Below are positions 1-9,459 of a stretch of DNA of 60,225 nucleotides, one piece after another. The notes beneath the pieces are model-generated. The model was not told where the DNA came from and made no database searches. It saw only the letters and a list, made by a program, of their open reading frames with translations. The DNA comes from Thalassospira profundimaris (GTDB taxonomy: Bacteria > Pseudomonadota > Alphaproteobacteria > Rhodospirillales > Thalassospiraceae), in the NCBI RefSeq assembly GCF_003326755.1, contig NZ_JPWH01000027.1, positions 1 through 60,225 on the forward strand. Direction: 5' to 3'. Each line of letters begins with the position of its first letter. The first letter of the stretch is position 1. The position numbers and the translations under genes were made by a program.

Positions 1-185
1 TTTACCTCAATTAATGAGTCCTGAGCCTAGAACTTAGCCACAATTACTGCAAAGAGCATCGCCCCAAACTTGCCAATGACGAGTGGAATCCAAGTTACAA
101 ACAAGCAAAGCGCTCCCTCGCACAATTCAATATCGAACTTTCCAGGTTAACTCATCAATCTGCACATCGCTCTAAGCCTCATGCT

Positions 186-485
186 ATGTCAGGAGACAAA
201 CTGATCGATGACTATTTCTTCCTATTCATGTTGAATTTAACATTACAGCCAGCAGACGTAGCGGAGCTTCGCAATCTGGCTCGAAAGATGGTCGACTCTA
301 AGCTCTCAGACAATAAGAAGAAAATGCTGGTACTTCAGCATTATGGCTACACTCAATCTCAAATTGGCAAAAAGCTACTAAGCAGGAAACAACAACCAAT
401 GACACCTCAAGCAGTATCCAAAGCATTAGCAGCCGTTCGCAAAGATTTTTTGCTTCCTGCTAACAGGCCGGAAAAAGCCCAATAG
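186..485 (+). CDS. Helix-turn-helix island protein, possibly 5'-truncated
   Basis: A 99-residue product if started at this ATG. The C-terminal half (from about residue 38) looks like a sigma-factor-type helix-turn-helix: a short helix ending GYTQSQIGKKLL, then a turn and MTPQAVSKALAAVRKDF. I do not recognise the family. The same frame stays open upstream to base 18 with protein-like content (including YCKEHRP and NPSYKQAKRSL), interrupted by a TGA at 15-17, so the real gene may begin further left or be a broken remnant. Visibly AT-richer than the housekeeping genes to the right, consistent with acquired DNA. No convincing ribosome site precedes the ATG. Function unknown; DNA binding is inferred. 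Confidence 0.5.
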   Translation: MSGDKLIDDYFFLFMLNLTLQPADVAELRNLARKMVDSKLSDNKKKMLVLQHYGYTQSQIGKKLLSRKQQPMTPQAVSKALAAVRKDFLLPANRPEKAQ

Positions 486-525
486 AAATTTTAGCCGCTA
501 AAATTCACTGACTAGAATTTTAGCC
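483..525. repeat. Three copies of a GAATTTTAGC-like motif
   Basis: Immediately after the preceding stop codon lie GAAATTTTAGC (485-495), its inverted near-copy CGCTAAAATTC (496-506) and a direct copy GAATTTTAGCC (515-525). The first two form an almost perfect palindrome with no loop, so a protein-binding site is more natural than a terminator. Purpose unknown. Confidence 0.5.
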
Positions 526-556
526 AACTTGATCTGCGCGAGAAGGGAGGCAGTAA

Positions 557-886
557 TCAGTGCATTTCAGAGTCCGCCAATTTCGCGAGGGTTATGCACC
601 CTTGACTTGTAACGAACCCTGTTTCCTCCGCCTCCGCAGGCAACATATATAGAACGTCGAGCGGCAGCTCTTTCCCCGCAATTCTCAATTCCGCCTTAAG
701 TCTTAACAAAGCCTCACCAGGCGGACCAACAATCAAAATATCGAAATCGCTGCCTACACCGAGCAATGAAGAGCCGAACATGTAGGATTCGAACTCACGC
801 AGGGACTCGCAAGATTTTAGTAAGTGTCTTGCCACCCCACGTGCCTTCATCAACGGTTCCGTAACAGTTTCTTTAACTCTTCCCAT
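557..886 (-). CDS. Minimal nucleotidyltransferase (Pol beta superfamily, MNT-like)
   Basis: A 109-residue protein with the nucleotidyltransferase signature FGSSLLGVGSDFDILIVGP at about residues 37-55: the GS pair followed by the two metal-binding aspartates of SDFD. A third carboxylate may be the D of LPLDVLYM (about residue 77). The length matches minimal nucleotidyltransferases such as antitoxin MntA, which AMPylate partner proteins. Start is well set by a strong ribosome site (GAGGTGAT). The gene overlaps the end of the upstream gene by 37 bp, so the two are surely cotranscribed. No HEPN partner is seen, unlike standard HEPN-MNT pairs. The target is unknown; modification of one of the two neighbouring proteins is inference. 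Confidence 0.75.
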   Translation of the reverse strand: MGRVKETVTEPLMKARGVARHLLKSCESLREFESYMFGSSLLGVGSDFDILIVGPPGEALLRLKAELRIAGKELPLDVLYMLPAEAEETGFVTSQGCITLAKLADSEMH

Positions 887-1491
887 TTCATCACCTCACA
901 GCCAAGATCCCTTCCTGCTTCAATGGCATTCTGAGTGGGATTCCCGTTCGGATTGATATTCCAAGCAATGTCGATGGGGCCGAACCGATCCCAGAAGGTG
1001 CGAATAGCGTCAGCTGTCGGCTCATACTCCATGATCATGCCCACTCGAAATGTACGCCCGTTGGCAAGCGTCATCGTGAAAACTCGGTCAAACTCTCTAT
1101 CAAGATTTGTAATAGATCTCATTTGACTAATGAGCCGGTAGGAGAAGAAGAAATCCTTATGGGAAGCACTCCTTACATTGCCGTTGGAAAGGGCGGAACC
1201 GAGTGTACCGGCACTTCCCCAGCCTATTGCGTTTCTTTCTAAATATTCGATCGCTTCACCTTCCCAAACGCATTCCTTTCGATATCCGCAAAGGAATTCC
1301 ATATCGGGGAAATCCTCATGGTATTGTTCCGCTAAGTCAGCATTGATCGTGTAATAAGCCGAGACAACTGCCACAATGTCGGGCTGATGAGGCAGCGTAA
1401 TTTTGATAGCATCACCGTGAATATGCTGTGCTGACGCACTCTTATGAGCTTCCAATATATATTGAAGCGCATAGTTCACCTGCCAGTTCAT
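850..1491 (-). CDS. Uncharacterised middle protein of the HNH/NTase cassette
   Basis: A 213-residue soluble protein that I do not recognise. Its ATG overlaps the stop codon of the HNH gene as ATGA (1488-1491), which fixes the start and implies translational coupling; its 3' end overlaps the nucleotidyltransferase gene by 37 bp. Visible features: a WEGEAIEYLERNAIGWGSAG segment near residue 75, a basic central region, and a C-terminal stretch (DIAWNINPNGNPTQNAIEAG, then DLGCEVMKWEEL) resembling a small alpha/beta tail. No signal peptide or membrane segment. Its place between a nuclease and a nucleotidyltransferase suggests a regulatory or adaptor role, which is inference only. Confidence 0.7.
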   Translation of the reverse strand: MNWQVNYALQYILEAHKSASAQHIHGDAIKITLPHQPDIVAVVSAYYTINADLAEQYHEDFPDMEFLCGYRKECVWEGEAIEYLERNAIGWGSAGTLGSALSNGNVRSASHKDFFFSYRLISQMRSITNLDREFDRVFTMTLANGRTFRVGMIMEYEPTADAIRTFWDRFGPIDIAWNINPNGNPTQNAIEAGRDLGCEVMKWEELKKLLRNR

Positions 1492-2180
1492 GAGAAGATT
1501 CCATCCATTTCTTCTGGGTAGCGGATAGCACTGCCTGCTACGCCACAAACATGTCGCTCTGAGAGACCTCGAACATGCTCTTGGTATTGTGCGAATGTCT
1601 GTAGCTCAGCTTCCGTCATGTGCTGTTGGTTTGCCATGATAATGGCCTGGATACGGAAATGGTTAGGCAGAATGACACCTCGCATCCTCTGCATCCACGT
1701 TTTCGCTGCTTCAGATTCTGGATCATATTCAAAGCCTGATCCATCGGAGGGCGCAAACTCCCTCCATACAGCTTTGTTTTCGGCCATGGCGGCGACCACG
1801 GCACATCTAACTTGGCCACGCTCATCGTATGTACGAATTCCTTGTCTGTGTGCCAAAGCAGCAAGGTGATTATTTTTCCAATCTAGCAACGTACCTCGGC
1901 TATATCCGCCGGGATCTTTGTCGACTATCGTATGGCATGTGGGACACAACAGAATAAGATTTTCAAAAGAGTCGACCTCAAGTCCTCCAGTGGGCCTTTC
2001 TTCATGGCGCGGCCCCGTTTCTCCATGTGGAATCACATGAGCCATTTCAGCTATATGCTTGTCCCCACCCATTTCAGCGGGAAAAAGAGGCTGAAGGCAG
2101 TCGGGGCGTTGACAGTGACCTGCTGCCTCCGAAAACAGCCGAAGTTTCGTTTTTGTAGGTATTTGTTTACGCTCTGCCAT
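1488..2180 (-). CDS. HNH endonuclease, first gene of the cassette
   Basis: A 230-residue protein with a zinc-ribbon HNH nuclease domain in the first 100 residues: a C-x4-C pair (CQRPDC), an AHVIPHG segment carrying the catalytic-type histidine, and NLILLCPTCHTIVDK with the asparagine, the CxxC zinc pair and the final histidine. The rest (about residues 110-230) is an uncharacterised domain containing NKAVWREFAP and ILPNHFRIQAIIMAN; its size suggests a sensing or partner-binding role. Start chosen at the Met before AERKQIPTKTKL, since the upstream extension is not family-like. No methyltransferase partner is present, arguing against a simple restriction system. Confidence 0.8.
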   Translation of the reverse strand: MAERKQIPTKTKLRLFSEAAGHCQRPDCLQPLFPAEMGGDKHIAEMAHVIPHGETGPRHEERPTGGLEVDSFENLILLCPTCHTIVDKDPGGYSRGTLLDWKNNHLAALAHRQGIRTYDERGQVRCAVVAAMAENKAVWREFAPSDGSGFEYDPESEAAKTWMQRMRGVILPNHFRIQAIIMANQQHMTEAELQTFAQYQEHVRGLSERHVCGVAGSAIRYPEEMDGIFS

Positions 2181-2240
2181 GGTTACAAGCCTATAATCTG
2201 ATGCGGATACAATTAATCCATAGATAAAATACAAGAAAAG

Positions 2241-3440
2241 TTATCGGGTCTTTCCAGCAGTCCATTCATCAATCATATCAGCCCAGTCCTGCAACATAGC
2301 TGTACGCTGATCACGATACTCGGCTTTGTTATATATCGCCCTCACACCTTTTTGCTCATGTGCCAAGCATTTCTCTATCCAGTCGGTGTTGTAACCGGCT
2401 TCATGGAGCAAGGTACTGGCTGTGCGCCTCAGATCGTGAGGACCAAATTTGGCAAGCGACTGTCCTTCTTTCTGGGCCAGCTTATAAGTCATCGTCATCA
2501 CCCGGTTCAGCGTGGCACTGCCCATGGGTACGTCAGAATCGTAACGCGACGGCAGAACATAATCCGATCCACCGGAGAACGTCTTCAAAGCGATGAAGAT
2601 GTCCATGGCCTGCCTGGATAGAAACACCAGGTGAGGGTTTCGTCGCTTCATCCGCTCCTTGGGAATCGTCCAGAGCGCTTCGCTGAAGTTGATCTCACTC
2701 CAAGTGGCATTCGTCAGCTCGCTTTTGCGCACCATCGTCAACAACAGCAGCTTAACCGCTGCCCGGATTGATGGCGATGTACCAATACGGCCCATGTACT
2801 GGTACATCAGTCTGATTTCCTCGGGCGTCAGGGTACGGTCTCGCGGCTCAAACCTGGCAATGCTTGCTGGCCTCACCAGGTCTGCCGGGTTCTCAACCTT
2901 CTGGCCTCGCTCAGTGGCCCAGCGGTATACCTGGAGTACAATCTCACGCGCATGGACAGCCGTAGCAGGAGCGCCCCGCTCCACAATGGCGTCGGTTAGC
3001 GCCCGCAAATCTTCGTGGGTGATTTCTGTCAGCTTCTGATTGCCGAATTTCGTTTCCAGCTCTCGCGTATAGACCGAGCGACGCATATCACGGGTAGAGT
3101 CGGCCATCTGGTAGCCACGTAGCCACTTTTCCGCCCAGGCACCAAAGGTTTCAGCCCCTTTCACACGCGCCTTGTCGCGGGCCTTCTCCTTCGCTGGCGA
3201 CTTCCCATCTGCGACCATCCGTTTGGCCTCACCTAGTCGCTCACGGGCTTCTGCCAGAGTGATGCCCCCAACGCCGTAGCGGCCAAAGGTGATTGTCTCT
3301 TGCCTACCATGGATCGAGTAGTTGTAACGAAATGAGATGGAACCGGCAGGGGTGACAGCCACATAGAGGCCATCCCGATCATTCACCTTGTAGAGTTTAT
3401 CCCTCGGCTTGAGGTTGCGCAGCTTGGTATCGGTAAGCAA
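2241..3440 (-). CDS. Tyrosine-recombinase integrase, P4 family
   Basis: About 399 residues. The N-terminal arm-binding domain (DUF4102-like; LTDTKLRNLKPRDKLYKVND, DGLYVAV) is followed by a SAM-like core-binding region and a C-terminal catalytic domain. Catalytic features visible are the Arg in LLTMVRKSELTNA, the HDLRRTAS box, a later His (LAHEQKG) and the Tyr region (AIYNKAEY). The start is taken as TTG at 3440, preceded by AAGGA; an ATG at 3488 adds 16 residues but has no ribosome site. Being next to the 3' end of guaA is typical of islands that integrate there, so this enzyme probably excises and inserts the island. Confidence 0.93.
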   Translation of the reverse strand: MLTDTKLRNLKPRDKLYKVNDRDGLYVAVTPAGSISFRYNYSIHGRQETITFGRYGVGGITLAEARERLGEAKRMVADGKSPAKEKARDKARVKGAETFGAWAEKWLRGYQMADSTRDMRRSVYTRELETKFGNQKLTEITHEDLRALTDAIVERGAPATAVHAREIVLQVYRWATERGQKVENPADLVRPASIARFEPRDRTLTPEEIRLMYQYMGRIGTSPSIRAAVKLLLLTMVRKSELTNATWSEINFSEALWTIPKERMKRRNPHLVFLSRQAMDIFIALKTFSGGSDYVLPSRYDSDVPMGSATLNRVMTMTYKLAQKEGQSLAKFGPHDLRRTASTLLHEAGYNTDWIEKCLAHEQKGVRAIYNKAEYRDQRTAMLQDWADMIDEWTAGKTR

Positions 3441-3572
3441 GAGTCTTATCCTTCTTCGATTCCGATACCATGCTGAAAGACCATCCAAAAATCAGACAAT
3501 AAAACCAATAAAACCAGTTAGTTAAGAAATTTCAATACCATGAACACACAGGATCAAGCAGCATGGTATCGG
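3425..3572. repeat. Three exact copies of TGGTATCGG around the integrase start
   Basis: TGGTATCGG occurs at 3425-3433 and 3564-3572 and inverted at 3462-3470. The inverted copy and the last one extend to a 14-bp inverted repeat (CCGATACCATGCTG at 3462-3475, CAGCATGGTATCGG at 3559-3572). Shorter ATACC relatives follow near 3535, 3601 and 3612. Placement between integrase and guaA fits integrase arm sites or an autoregulatory operator. Confidence 0.55.
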
Positions 3573-3675
3573 CTATCACTCATGGCATCATGCCTCGATA
3601 ATACCACCTTGGATACCACGCTCAAGCGGTGCTTCCCGCTGCCATCAGTTGCCAAATACTGCCAGACACAATAAC

Positions 3676-3701
3676 AAAAAAGCCCATTAAAACATGGGCT
3701 T
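3676..3701 (-). terminator. Intrinsic terminator downstream of guaA
   Basis: On the minus strand AAGCCCAT and ATGGGCTT pair across a 6-base loop and are followed by six T residues. It lies about 50 bases past the guaA stop and would end guaA transcription before the integrase. Confidence 0.75.
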
Positions 3702-3748
3702 AAGTGTATCTCTATGCCAGTTAGTACCAGCTAGTGCCTAACGTGTGA

Positions 3749-5302
3749 TCATTCCCACTCAATCGTTCCCGGTGGTTTTGAGGTGTAGTCGTAGGTGACG
3801 CGGTTGATACCGTTGACCTCGTTAATGATCCGGTTGGCGATGCGGCCGAGCAGGTCGGGCGGGAAGGAGAAATAGTCTGCCGTCATGCCGTCGGTGGAGG
3901 TTACCGCACGCAGCGCGCAGGCATAGTCATAGGTGCGGCCATCGCCCATCACGCCGACGGTGCGGACCGGCAGCAGCACGGCGAAGGCCTGCCAGATGGC
4001 GTCATACAGCCCTGCATTGCGGATTTCTTCGAGATAGATCGCATCGGCCTTGCGCAGGATATCGAGCTTTTCGCGCGTGATCGGCTGGCCGGGGATGCGG
4101 ATGGCAAGGCCCGGTCCGGGGAACGGGTGACGGCCGACAAAGCTGTCGGGCAGGCCCAGTTCACGACCCAGGTCACGGACTTCGTCCTTGAACAGTTCGC
4201 GCAGCGGTTCGACCAGTTGCATATTCATGCGTTCGGGCAGACCACCGACATTATGGTGCGATTTAATGGTGACAGACGGACCGCCAGTAAACGAAACGCT
4301 TTCAATCACATCCGGATACAGCGTGCCTTGGGCCAGGAAGTCCGCACCACCGATTTTTTTGGCTTCTTCCTCGAACACTTCGATGAAGAGACGGCCAATG
4401 GTTTTGCGTTTGATTTCCGGGTCGGTTTCGCCTTCGATTGCGCCAATAAAGGTCGCGGAGGCATCCACATGGACCAACGGAATATTATAATGGTCGCGGA
4501 ACAGGGTGACGACCTGATCGGCCTCGCCCGCCCGCATGAAACCATGATCCACAAACACGCAGGTCAGCTGGTCGCCAATTGCTTCGTGGATCAGAACCGC
4601 CGTGACAGAGCTGTCAACACCACCGGAAAGGCCACAAATGACCTTGCCATCGCCGACCTGCTTGCGGATTTTGGCAATGGCATCGTCCTTATAGGCATCC
4701 ATCGTCCAGTCGCCCACGCACCCGGCCACATCATGGGTGAAGTTGCGCAGAAGCTGCGCACCATGCGGGGTGTGGACCACTTCGGGGTGGAACTGCACGG
4801 CATAGAATTTCTTTTCGTCATTGGCAATGGCGGCAAAGGGTGCCCCGTCAGACTTGCCAACCACGCGGAAGCCTTCGGGCAGGGCATCAACCCGGTCGCC
4901 GTGGCTCATCCAGACCTGTTCGCGCGCGCCCACGGCCCAAATGCCGGAAAACAGGGCGCAATCCTCGATCACGTCCACAAAGGCGCGGCCAAATTCGCGA
5001 TGTTCCGAGGTTTCGACCTTGCCACCAAGCTGGTTGACCATCGTTTGCTGGCCATAACAAATGCCCAGCACCGGAATGCCCATGTCAAACACCCGGATCG
5101 GGGCTGCTGGCGATTTTTCCCAATGCACGGAGGCCGGGCCGCCCGAAAGGATAATCGCTTTTGGGGCAAATTCATCCAGGAACGCATCCGAGATGTTGTT
5201 AAAAGGGTGAATTTCGCAGTAAACGCCGCTTTCGCGCACACGCCGCGCGATCAATTGCGTTACCTGCGATCCGAAATCAATAATCAGCACACGATCTGTC
5301 AT
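3749..5302 (-). CDS. guaA: GMP synthase (glutamine-hydrolysing)
   Basis: A 517-residue enzyme that aminates XMP to GMP with glutamine and ATP, the last step of guanine nucleotide synthesis. The N-terminal class I glutamine amidotransferase domain has the nucleophile Cys in GICYGQQ and the HPEVVHT His-Glu pair. The ATP-pyrophosphatase domain carries the P-loop [10 protein letters not shown], and the C-terminal dimerisation domain ends in KPPGTIEWE. Start set at the Met of [13 protein letters not shown], with GGAG about ten bases upstream; a longer open frame to 5413 is not family-like. Its 3' end is a common insertion site for mobile islands, and an integrase lies just beyond it. Confidence 0.98.
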   Translation of the reverse strand: MTDRVLIIDFGSQVTQLIARRVRESGVYCEIHPFNNISDAFLDEFAPKAIILSGGPASVHWEKSPAAPIRVFDMGIPVLGICYGQQTMVNQLGGKVETSEHREFGRAFVDVIEDCALFSGIWAVGAREQVWMSHGDRVDALPEGFRVVGKSDGAPFAAIANDEKKFYAVQFHPEVVHTPHGAQLLRNFTHDVAGCVGDWTMDAYKDDAIAKIRKQVGDGKVICGLSGGVDSSVTAVLIHEAIGDQLTCVFVDHGFMRAGEADQVVTLFRDHYNIPLVHVDASATFIGAIEGETDPEIKRKTIGRLFIEVFEEEAKKIGGADFLAQGTLYPDVIESVSFTGGPSVTIKSHHNVGGLPERMNMQLVEPLRELFKDEVRDLGRELGLPDSFVGRHPFPGPGLAIRIPGQPITREKLDILRKADAIYLEEIRNAGLYDAIWQAFAVLLPVRTVGVMGDGRTYDYACALRAVTSTDGMTADYFSFPPDLLGRIANRIINEVNGINRVTYDYTSKPPGTIEWE

Positions 5303-5410
5303 CGGGCCGTTTCTCCATCGCTCAAGGGGATGCGCCGTACATACGCGAAACCAGCCGTTTCGGCAACCCGGCGCAATGGCTGCCCAACGGTCAAAATGCT
5401 GCGCTTTGAA

Positions 5411-5471
5411 CATTGCGTGATCAAACCGCCCGCCCGCCGCACGGCAGCGAAAGCCGCTTGATCACGCAATG
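5411..5471. repeat. 14-bp perfect inverted repeat upstream of guaA
   Basis: CATTGCGTGATCAA (5411-5424) and TTGATCACGCAATG (5458-5471) are exact complements separated by 33 GC-rich bases. It lies 109-169 bases upstream of the guaA start, so it may be a hairpin in the guaA leader or a repressor site. Between guaA and the divergent small gene no protein gene is seen (5303-5646). Confidence 0.55.
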
Positions 5472-5546
5472 CCCGCAGGGGCGCAGCAGCCCCATCAAGG
5501 TCGCAAACCGGCCAATTTGGCCGTATTTGATCGCCAAATTCGCACA

Positions 5547-5642
5547 TTTGGTCCCTTTTTTGTGCGCAATGGGCTTTTAGATTGAAAACTGACGGAGCGC
5601 AGAACATACCGCGCCCGGCGAGCAAACCAAAAAGGGACCAAA
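5547..5642 (+). promoter_or_regulatory. Inverted repeat that could mask the ribosome site of the next gene
   Basis: TTTGGTCCCTTTTT (5547-5560) is the exact complement of AAAAAGGGACCAAA (5629-5642). The right arm contains the AGGGA that serves as ribosome-binding site for the ATG at 5647. If both arms are transcribed, pairing would hide that site; the 68-base loop leaves room for an alternative fold. Confidence 0.5.
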
Positions 5643-5646
5643 AGCT

Positions 5647-6015
5647 ATGAATGATAATAAAGGCAGTAAAATCGCTCTTGCCGTTGCGGGCCTTCTTTTG
5701 ATTGCCGGCGCAGCAACCGCCATCGCCATGACCCAGGATAAAGCTGACAGCAGCATGACGCCGCTGACCAACAGTTCGGCCGAGCAAAGCCCGGCCACCA
5801 GCGGTGACACCCCGTCGGCTGAAACCGGCGAAGTTCCGGCAACAGGCACTGTTCCAGACGCCCCGGCAACGGATGACACCATGTCGAACGGCATGAGCAA
5901 CAGCCCGACCGGCACCGAGGATACCCGTAGCGGCGATGGCAGCGCCCCGGTTCAGATGACGCCCCCCGCCGGTGGCAAAACCGAGAGCGACAGCACCTTG
6001 ATGAACAAGGAATAA
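5647..6015 (+). CDS. Small membrane-anchored or secreted low-complexity protein
   Basis: A 122-residue protein of unknown function. Residues 1-6 are polar and charged, residues 8-28 form one hydrophobic segment (ALAVAGLLLIAGAATAIAM), and the remainder is an acidic, Ser/Thr/Pro/Glu/Asp-rich tail with Met-containing repeats and no predictable fold. This suggests a signal anchor with an unstructured periplasmic tail. It lies divergent to guaA and inside an otherwise minus-strand run of guanine and rRNA genes, with its own terminator. AGGGA upstream supports the start. Alternatives such as a lipoprotein are unlikely because no Cys follows the hydrophobic stretch. Confidence 0.7.
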   Translation: MNDNKGSKIALAVAGLLLIAGAATAIAMTQDKADSSMTPLTNSSAEQSPATSGDTPSAETGEVPATGTVPDAPATDDTMSNGMSNSPTGTEDTRSGDGSAPVQMTPPAGGKTESDSTLMNKE

Positions 6016-6106
6016 CAACAAGGACACACGGCAGGTGAAAACACCGCCAGAGCAAACTGCGCGGGGCATCGCCCCCGCCAGGTCACGTCCATGACCTGAA
6101 AAACGG

Positions 6107-6138
6107 CGCCCTGTCCCGCTTTGGGACAGGGCGTTTTT
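6107..6138 (+). terminator. Strong intrinsic terminator
   Basis: CGCCCTGTCCC (6107-6117) pairs perfectly with GGGACAGGGCG (6123-6133) across five bases and is followed by five T residues. An A-run on the other side could also let it stop minus-strand transcription from the methyltransferase gene. Confidence 0.9.
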
Positions 6139-6221
6139 CTGTGCAAATACAGTGGGAGCGCGGGAAAGCAGGCAGGCGCGATGGGCCCCGGCAAATGCCA
6201 GCACCAGGCCCTGCCCGCGCA

Positions 6222-7559
6222 TCAACCCTTGTTCCCCTTGGCGGTGCGTTCAAATACCGCAACAAAGAAACCATCGGTTCCGTGCATATTGGGCGACAGG
6301 CGCAGCCACGGCTTGTCCTTGCCGCCTGGTACGGGCACCGATGCCGGAGCATCGGGCCAGATTTCGCTTATCGGCACGGCCCTGAAATCCTTGCGATCGC
6401 GCATGAAGGTTTCAATCAGGCGTTCGTTTTCTTCGGGCAAAATCGAGCAGGTGGCGTAAATCAGCCGGCCACCCTTGGTGACACGGGCGGCACCGGCCTT
6501 GAGGATTTTGCTTTGCTGCAATGTCAGCGCGCGAATATCGCGCTGCCCGATGCGCCAACGCAGCGCCGGGTTCCGGCGCAATGTCCCCAGGCCCGAACAG
6601 GGCACATCAAGCAATACACGGTCAAAAAAGCCCGATTTGTTCCGCAGCCAGCTATCGCGCTCATCGGCAATGCTGCGAAGCTGAATACAATCGCCCGCCC
6701 CGGCCCGTTTGGCGCGTTTGCGGGCATTATCCAGCCGGTTGCCATGCGTATCACAGGCCAGAATTCGGCCACGCCCGCGCATATCGGCCGCCATGCCCAG
6801 CGTCTTGCCCCCGCCGCCCGCACACAGATCCAAAATCTTCATGCCCGGCTGGGCATCCACCAGCTTCACGCAAATCTGCGAGGCTTCATCCTGAATTTCA
6901 ATCAGCCCGTCCTTATAGGCCGCCGCAACCAGCATATTCAAACCCAGCGGCAACCGCAGGCCGTTGGGCGCATAGGGGGTGCGTTCAATGCCCTTGATGC
7001 CGTCTTTTTCGAGCGAGCGAATGGCGCTATCGACACTGCCGCGCAACGTATTCACCCGCAAGTCCAGCTTGGCAGGCTGGTTATAGGCCGCCATTTCGGC
7101 AGGCAGATGTTCGTGATGCAGCTTCAAAAGCTCCGCATAGAGCCATTTGGGCAGTTCGGTTTTCACAGCGCCAGGCTGGGCATCATGGTCCAGCGCCTGA
7201 CCGGACAGCTTGTTGATCAGATGCTTTTCCGCCGGATGCAGCGGATCAGGGCAAAACTGATCGCCATTGAACATATCGGCGATGTCATCAAGCGAACGAC
7301 CATCTTTCAGCACCAGTGCCGCAATCATGCGCGCACGGCCATCCTGGTGTTCATAACCGGTTTCCACCAGCCACCAGCCCAAACGGGCCTGATGGCGAAT
7401 CAGGTCATAGAAGCGTTCGCCAATTTCCCGCCGGTCGCCCCCACCAATATAGCGACGGGTGCCAAAATAGCCCGAAATAACGCGGTCGGCGTCATCGCGG
7501 GTATGTGTCCAGCCGTCATAAAGCTCAATAACGGCAGCTATGCGTGCTCCGGGTTTCAA
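6222..7559 (-). CDS. rsmB: RsmB/NOP-family rRNA (cytosine-C5) methyltransferase
   Basis: About 445 residues. The N-terminal RNA-binding, NusB-like part begins KPGARIAAVIELYDGW; the C-terminal SAM-dependent domain shows the SAM loop DLCAGGGGKT, motif IV DVPCSGLGTLRRNP with one catalytic-type Cys, and motif VI YATCSILPEEN with the second Cys. These two cysteines define the m5C RNA methyltransferases. I prefer the TTG at 7559, preceded by GGAAG, because homologous proteins start at this point; an in-frame ATG at 7658 would add 33 poorly fitting residues. Lies between guaB and guaA, an arrangement I recall from related bacteria. The exact target (C967 of 16S rRNA) is inferred. Confidence 0.9.
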   Translation of the reverse strand: MKPGARIAAVIELYDGWTHTRDDADRVISGYFGTRRYIGGGDRREIGERFYDLIRHQARLGWWLVETGYEHQDGRARMIAALVLKDGRSLDDIADMFNGDQFCPDPLHPAEKHLINKLSGQALDHDAQPGAVKTELPKWLYAELLKLHHEHLPAEMAAYNQPAKLDLRVNTLRGSVDSAIRSLEKDGIKGIERTPYAPNGLRLPLGLNMLVAAAYKDGLIEIQDEASQICVKLVDAQPGMKILDLCAGGGGKTLGMAADMRGRGRILACDTHGNRLDNARKRAKRAGAGDCIQLRSIADERDSWLRNKSGFFDRVLLDVPCSGLGTLRRNPALRWRIGQRDIRALTLQQSKILKAGAARVTKGGRLIYATCSILPEENERLIETFMRDRKDFRAVPISEIWPDAPASVPVPGGKDKPWLRLSPNMHGTDGFFVAVFERTAKGNKG

Positions 7560-7801
7560 AACGTACTTCCAGACCTGGTTAAATTGGCGTTCGCGATTCC
7601 AGCTCTGCAGGCGCGCTTGCCAATATCGGTAAAAAGACAATGACGGCAGAAAAAACATCCGCCGTCATCCATAATCCTGGCCGCTCATATCATGCCAGTC
7701 TGCCAACGCCAACCGTTTCACACGCAAGGCAGGCCAGCACTTCCATCAGGGCCATGTCGCACCGCTTGCGTCTGCAACCGGCTTGGGCATCAGCGTCAGC
7801 G

Positions 7802-9268
<1,467 letters not shown>

Positions 9269-9459
9269 CTACACCACCTCGGTAAATCTGAGTTGGCGCG
9301 GAACTTATACACGTTATGGCTCCCGTGCCAAGGGATAGCCGCACAATGCAGCCCTGAAATTTTATTGCTGCATTGTTTTTCCGTTTCCGTTAGATACTGG
9401 TCGATGGGGCTGCTGTTTGGCAAAGCCCTTTTTTTGTGCCCGCCCGCAGCCCGGTAATG

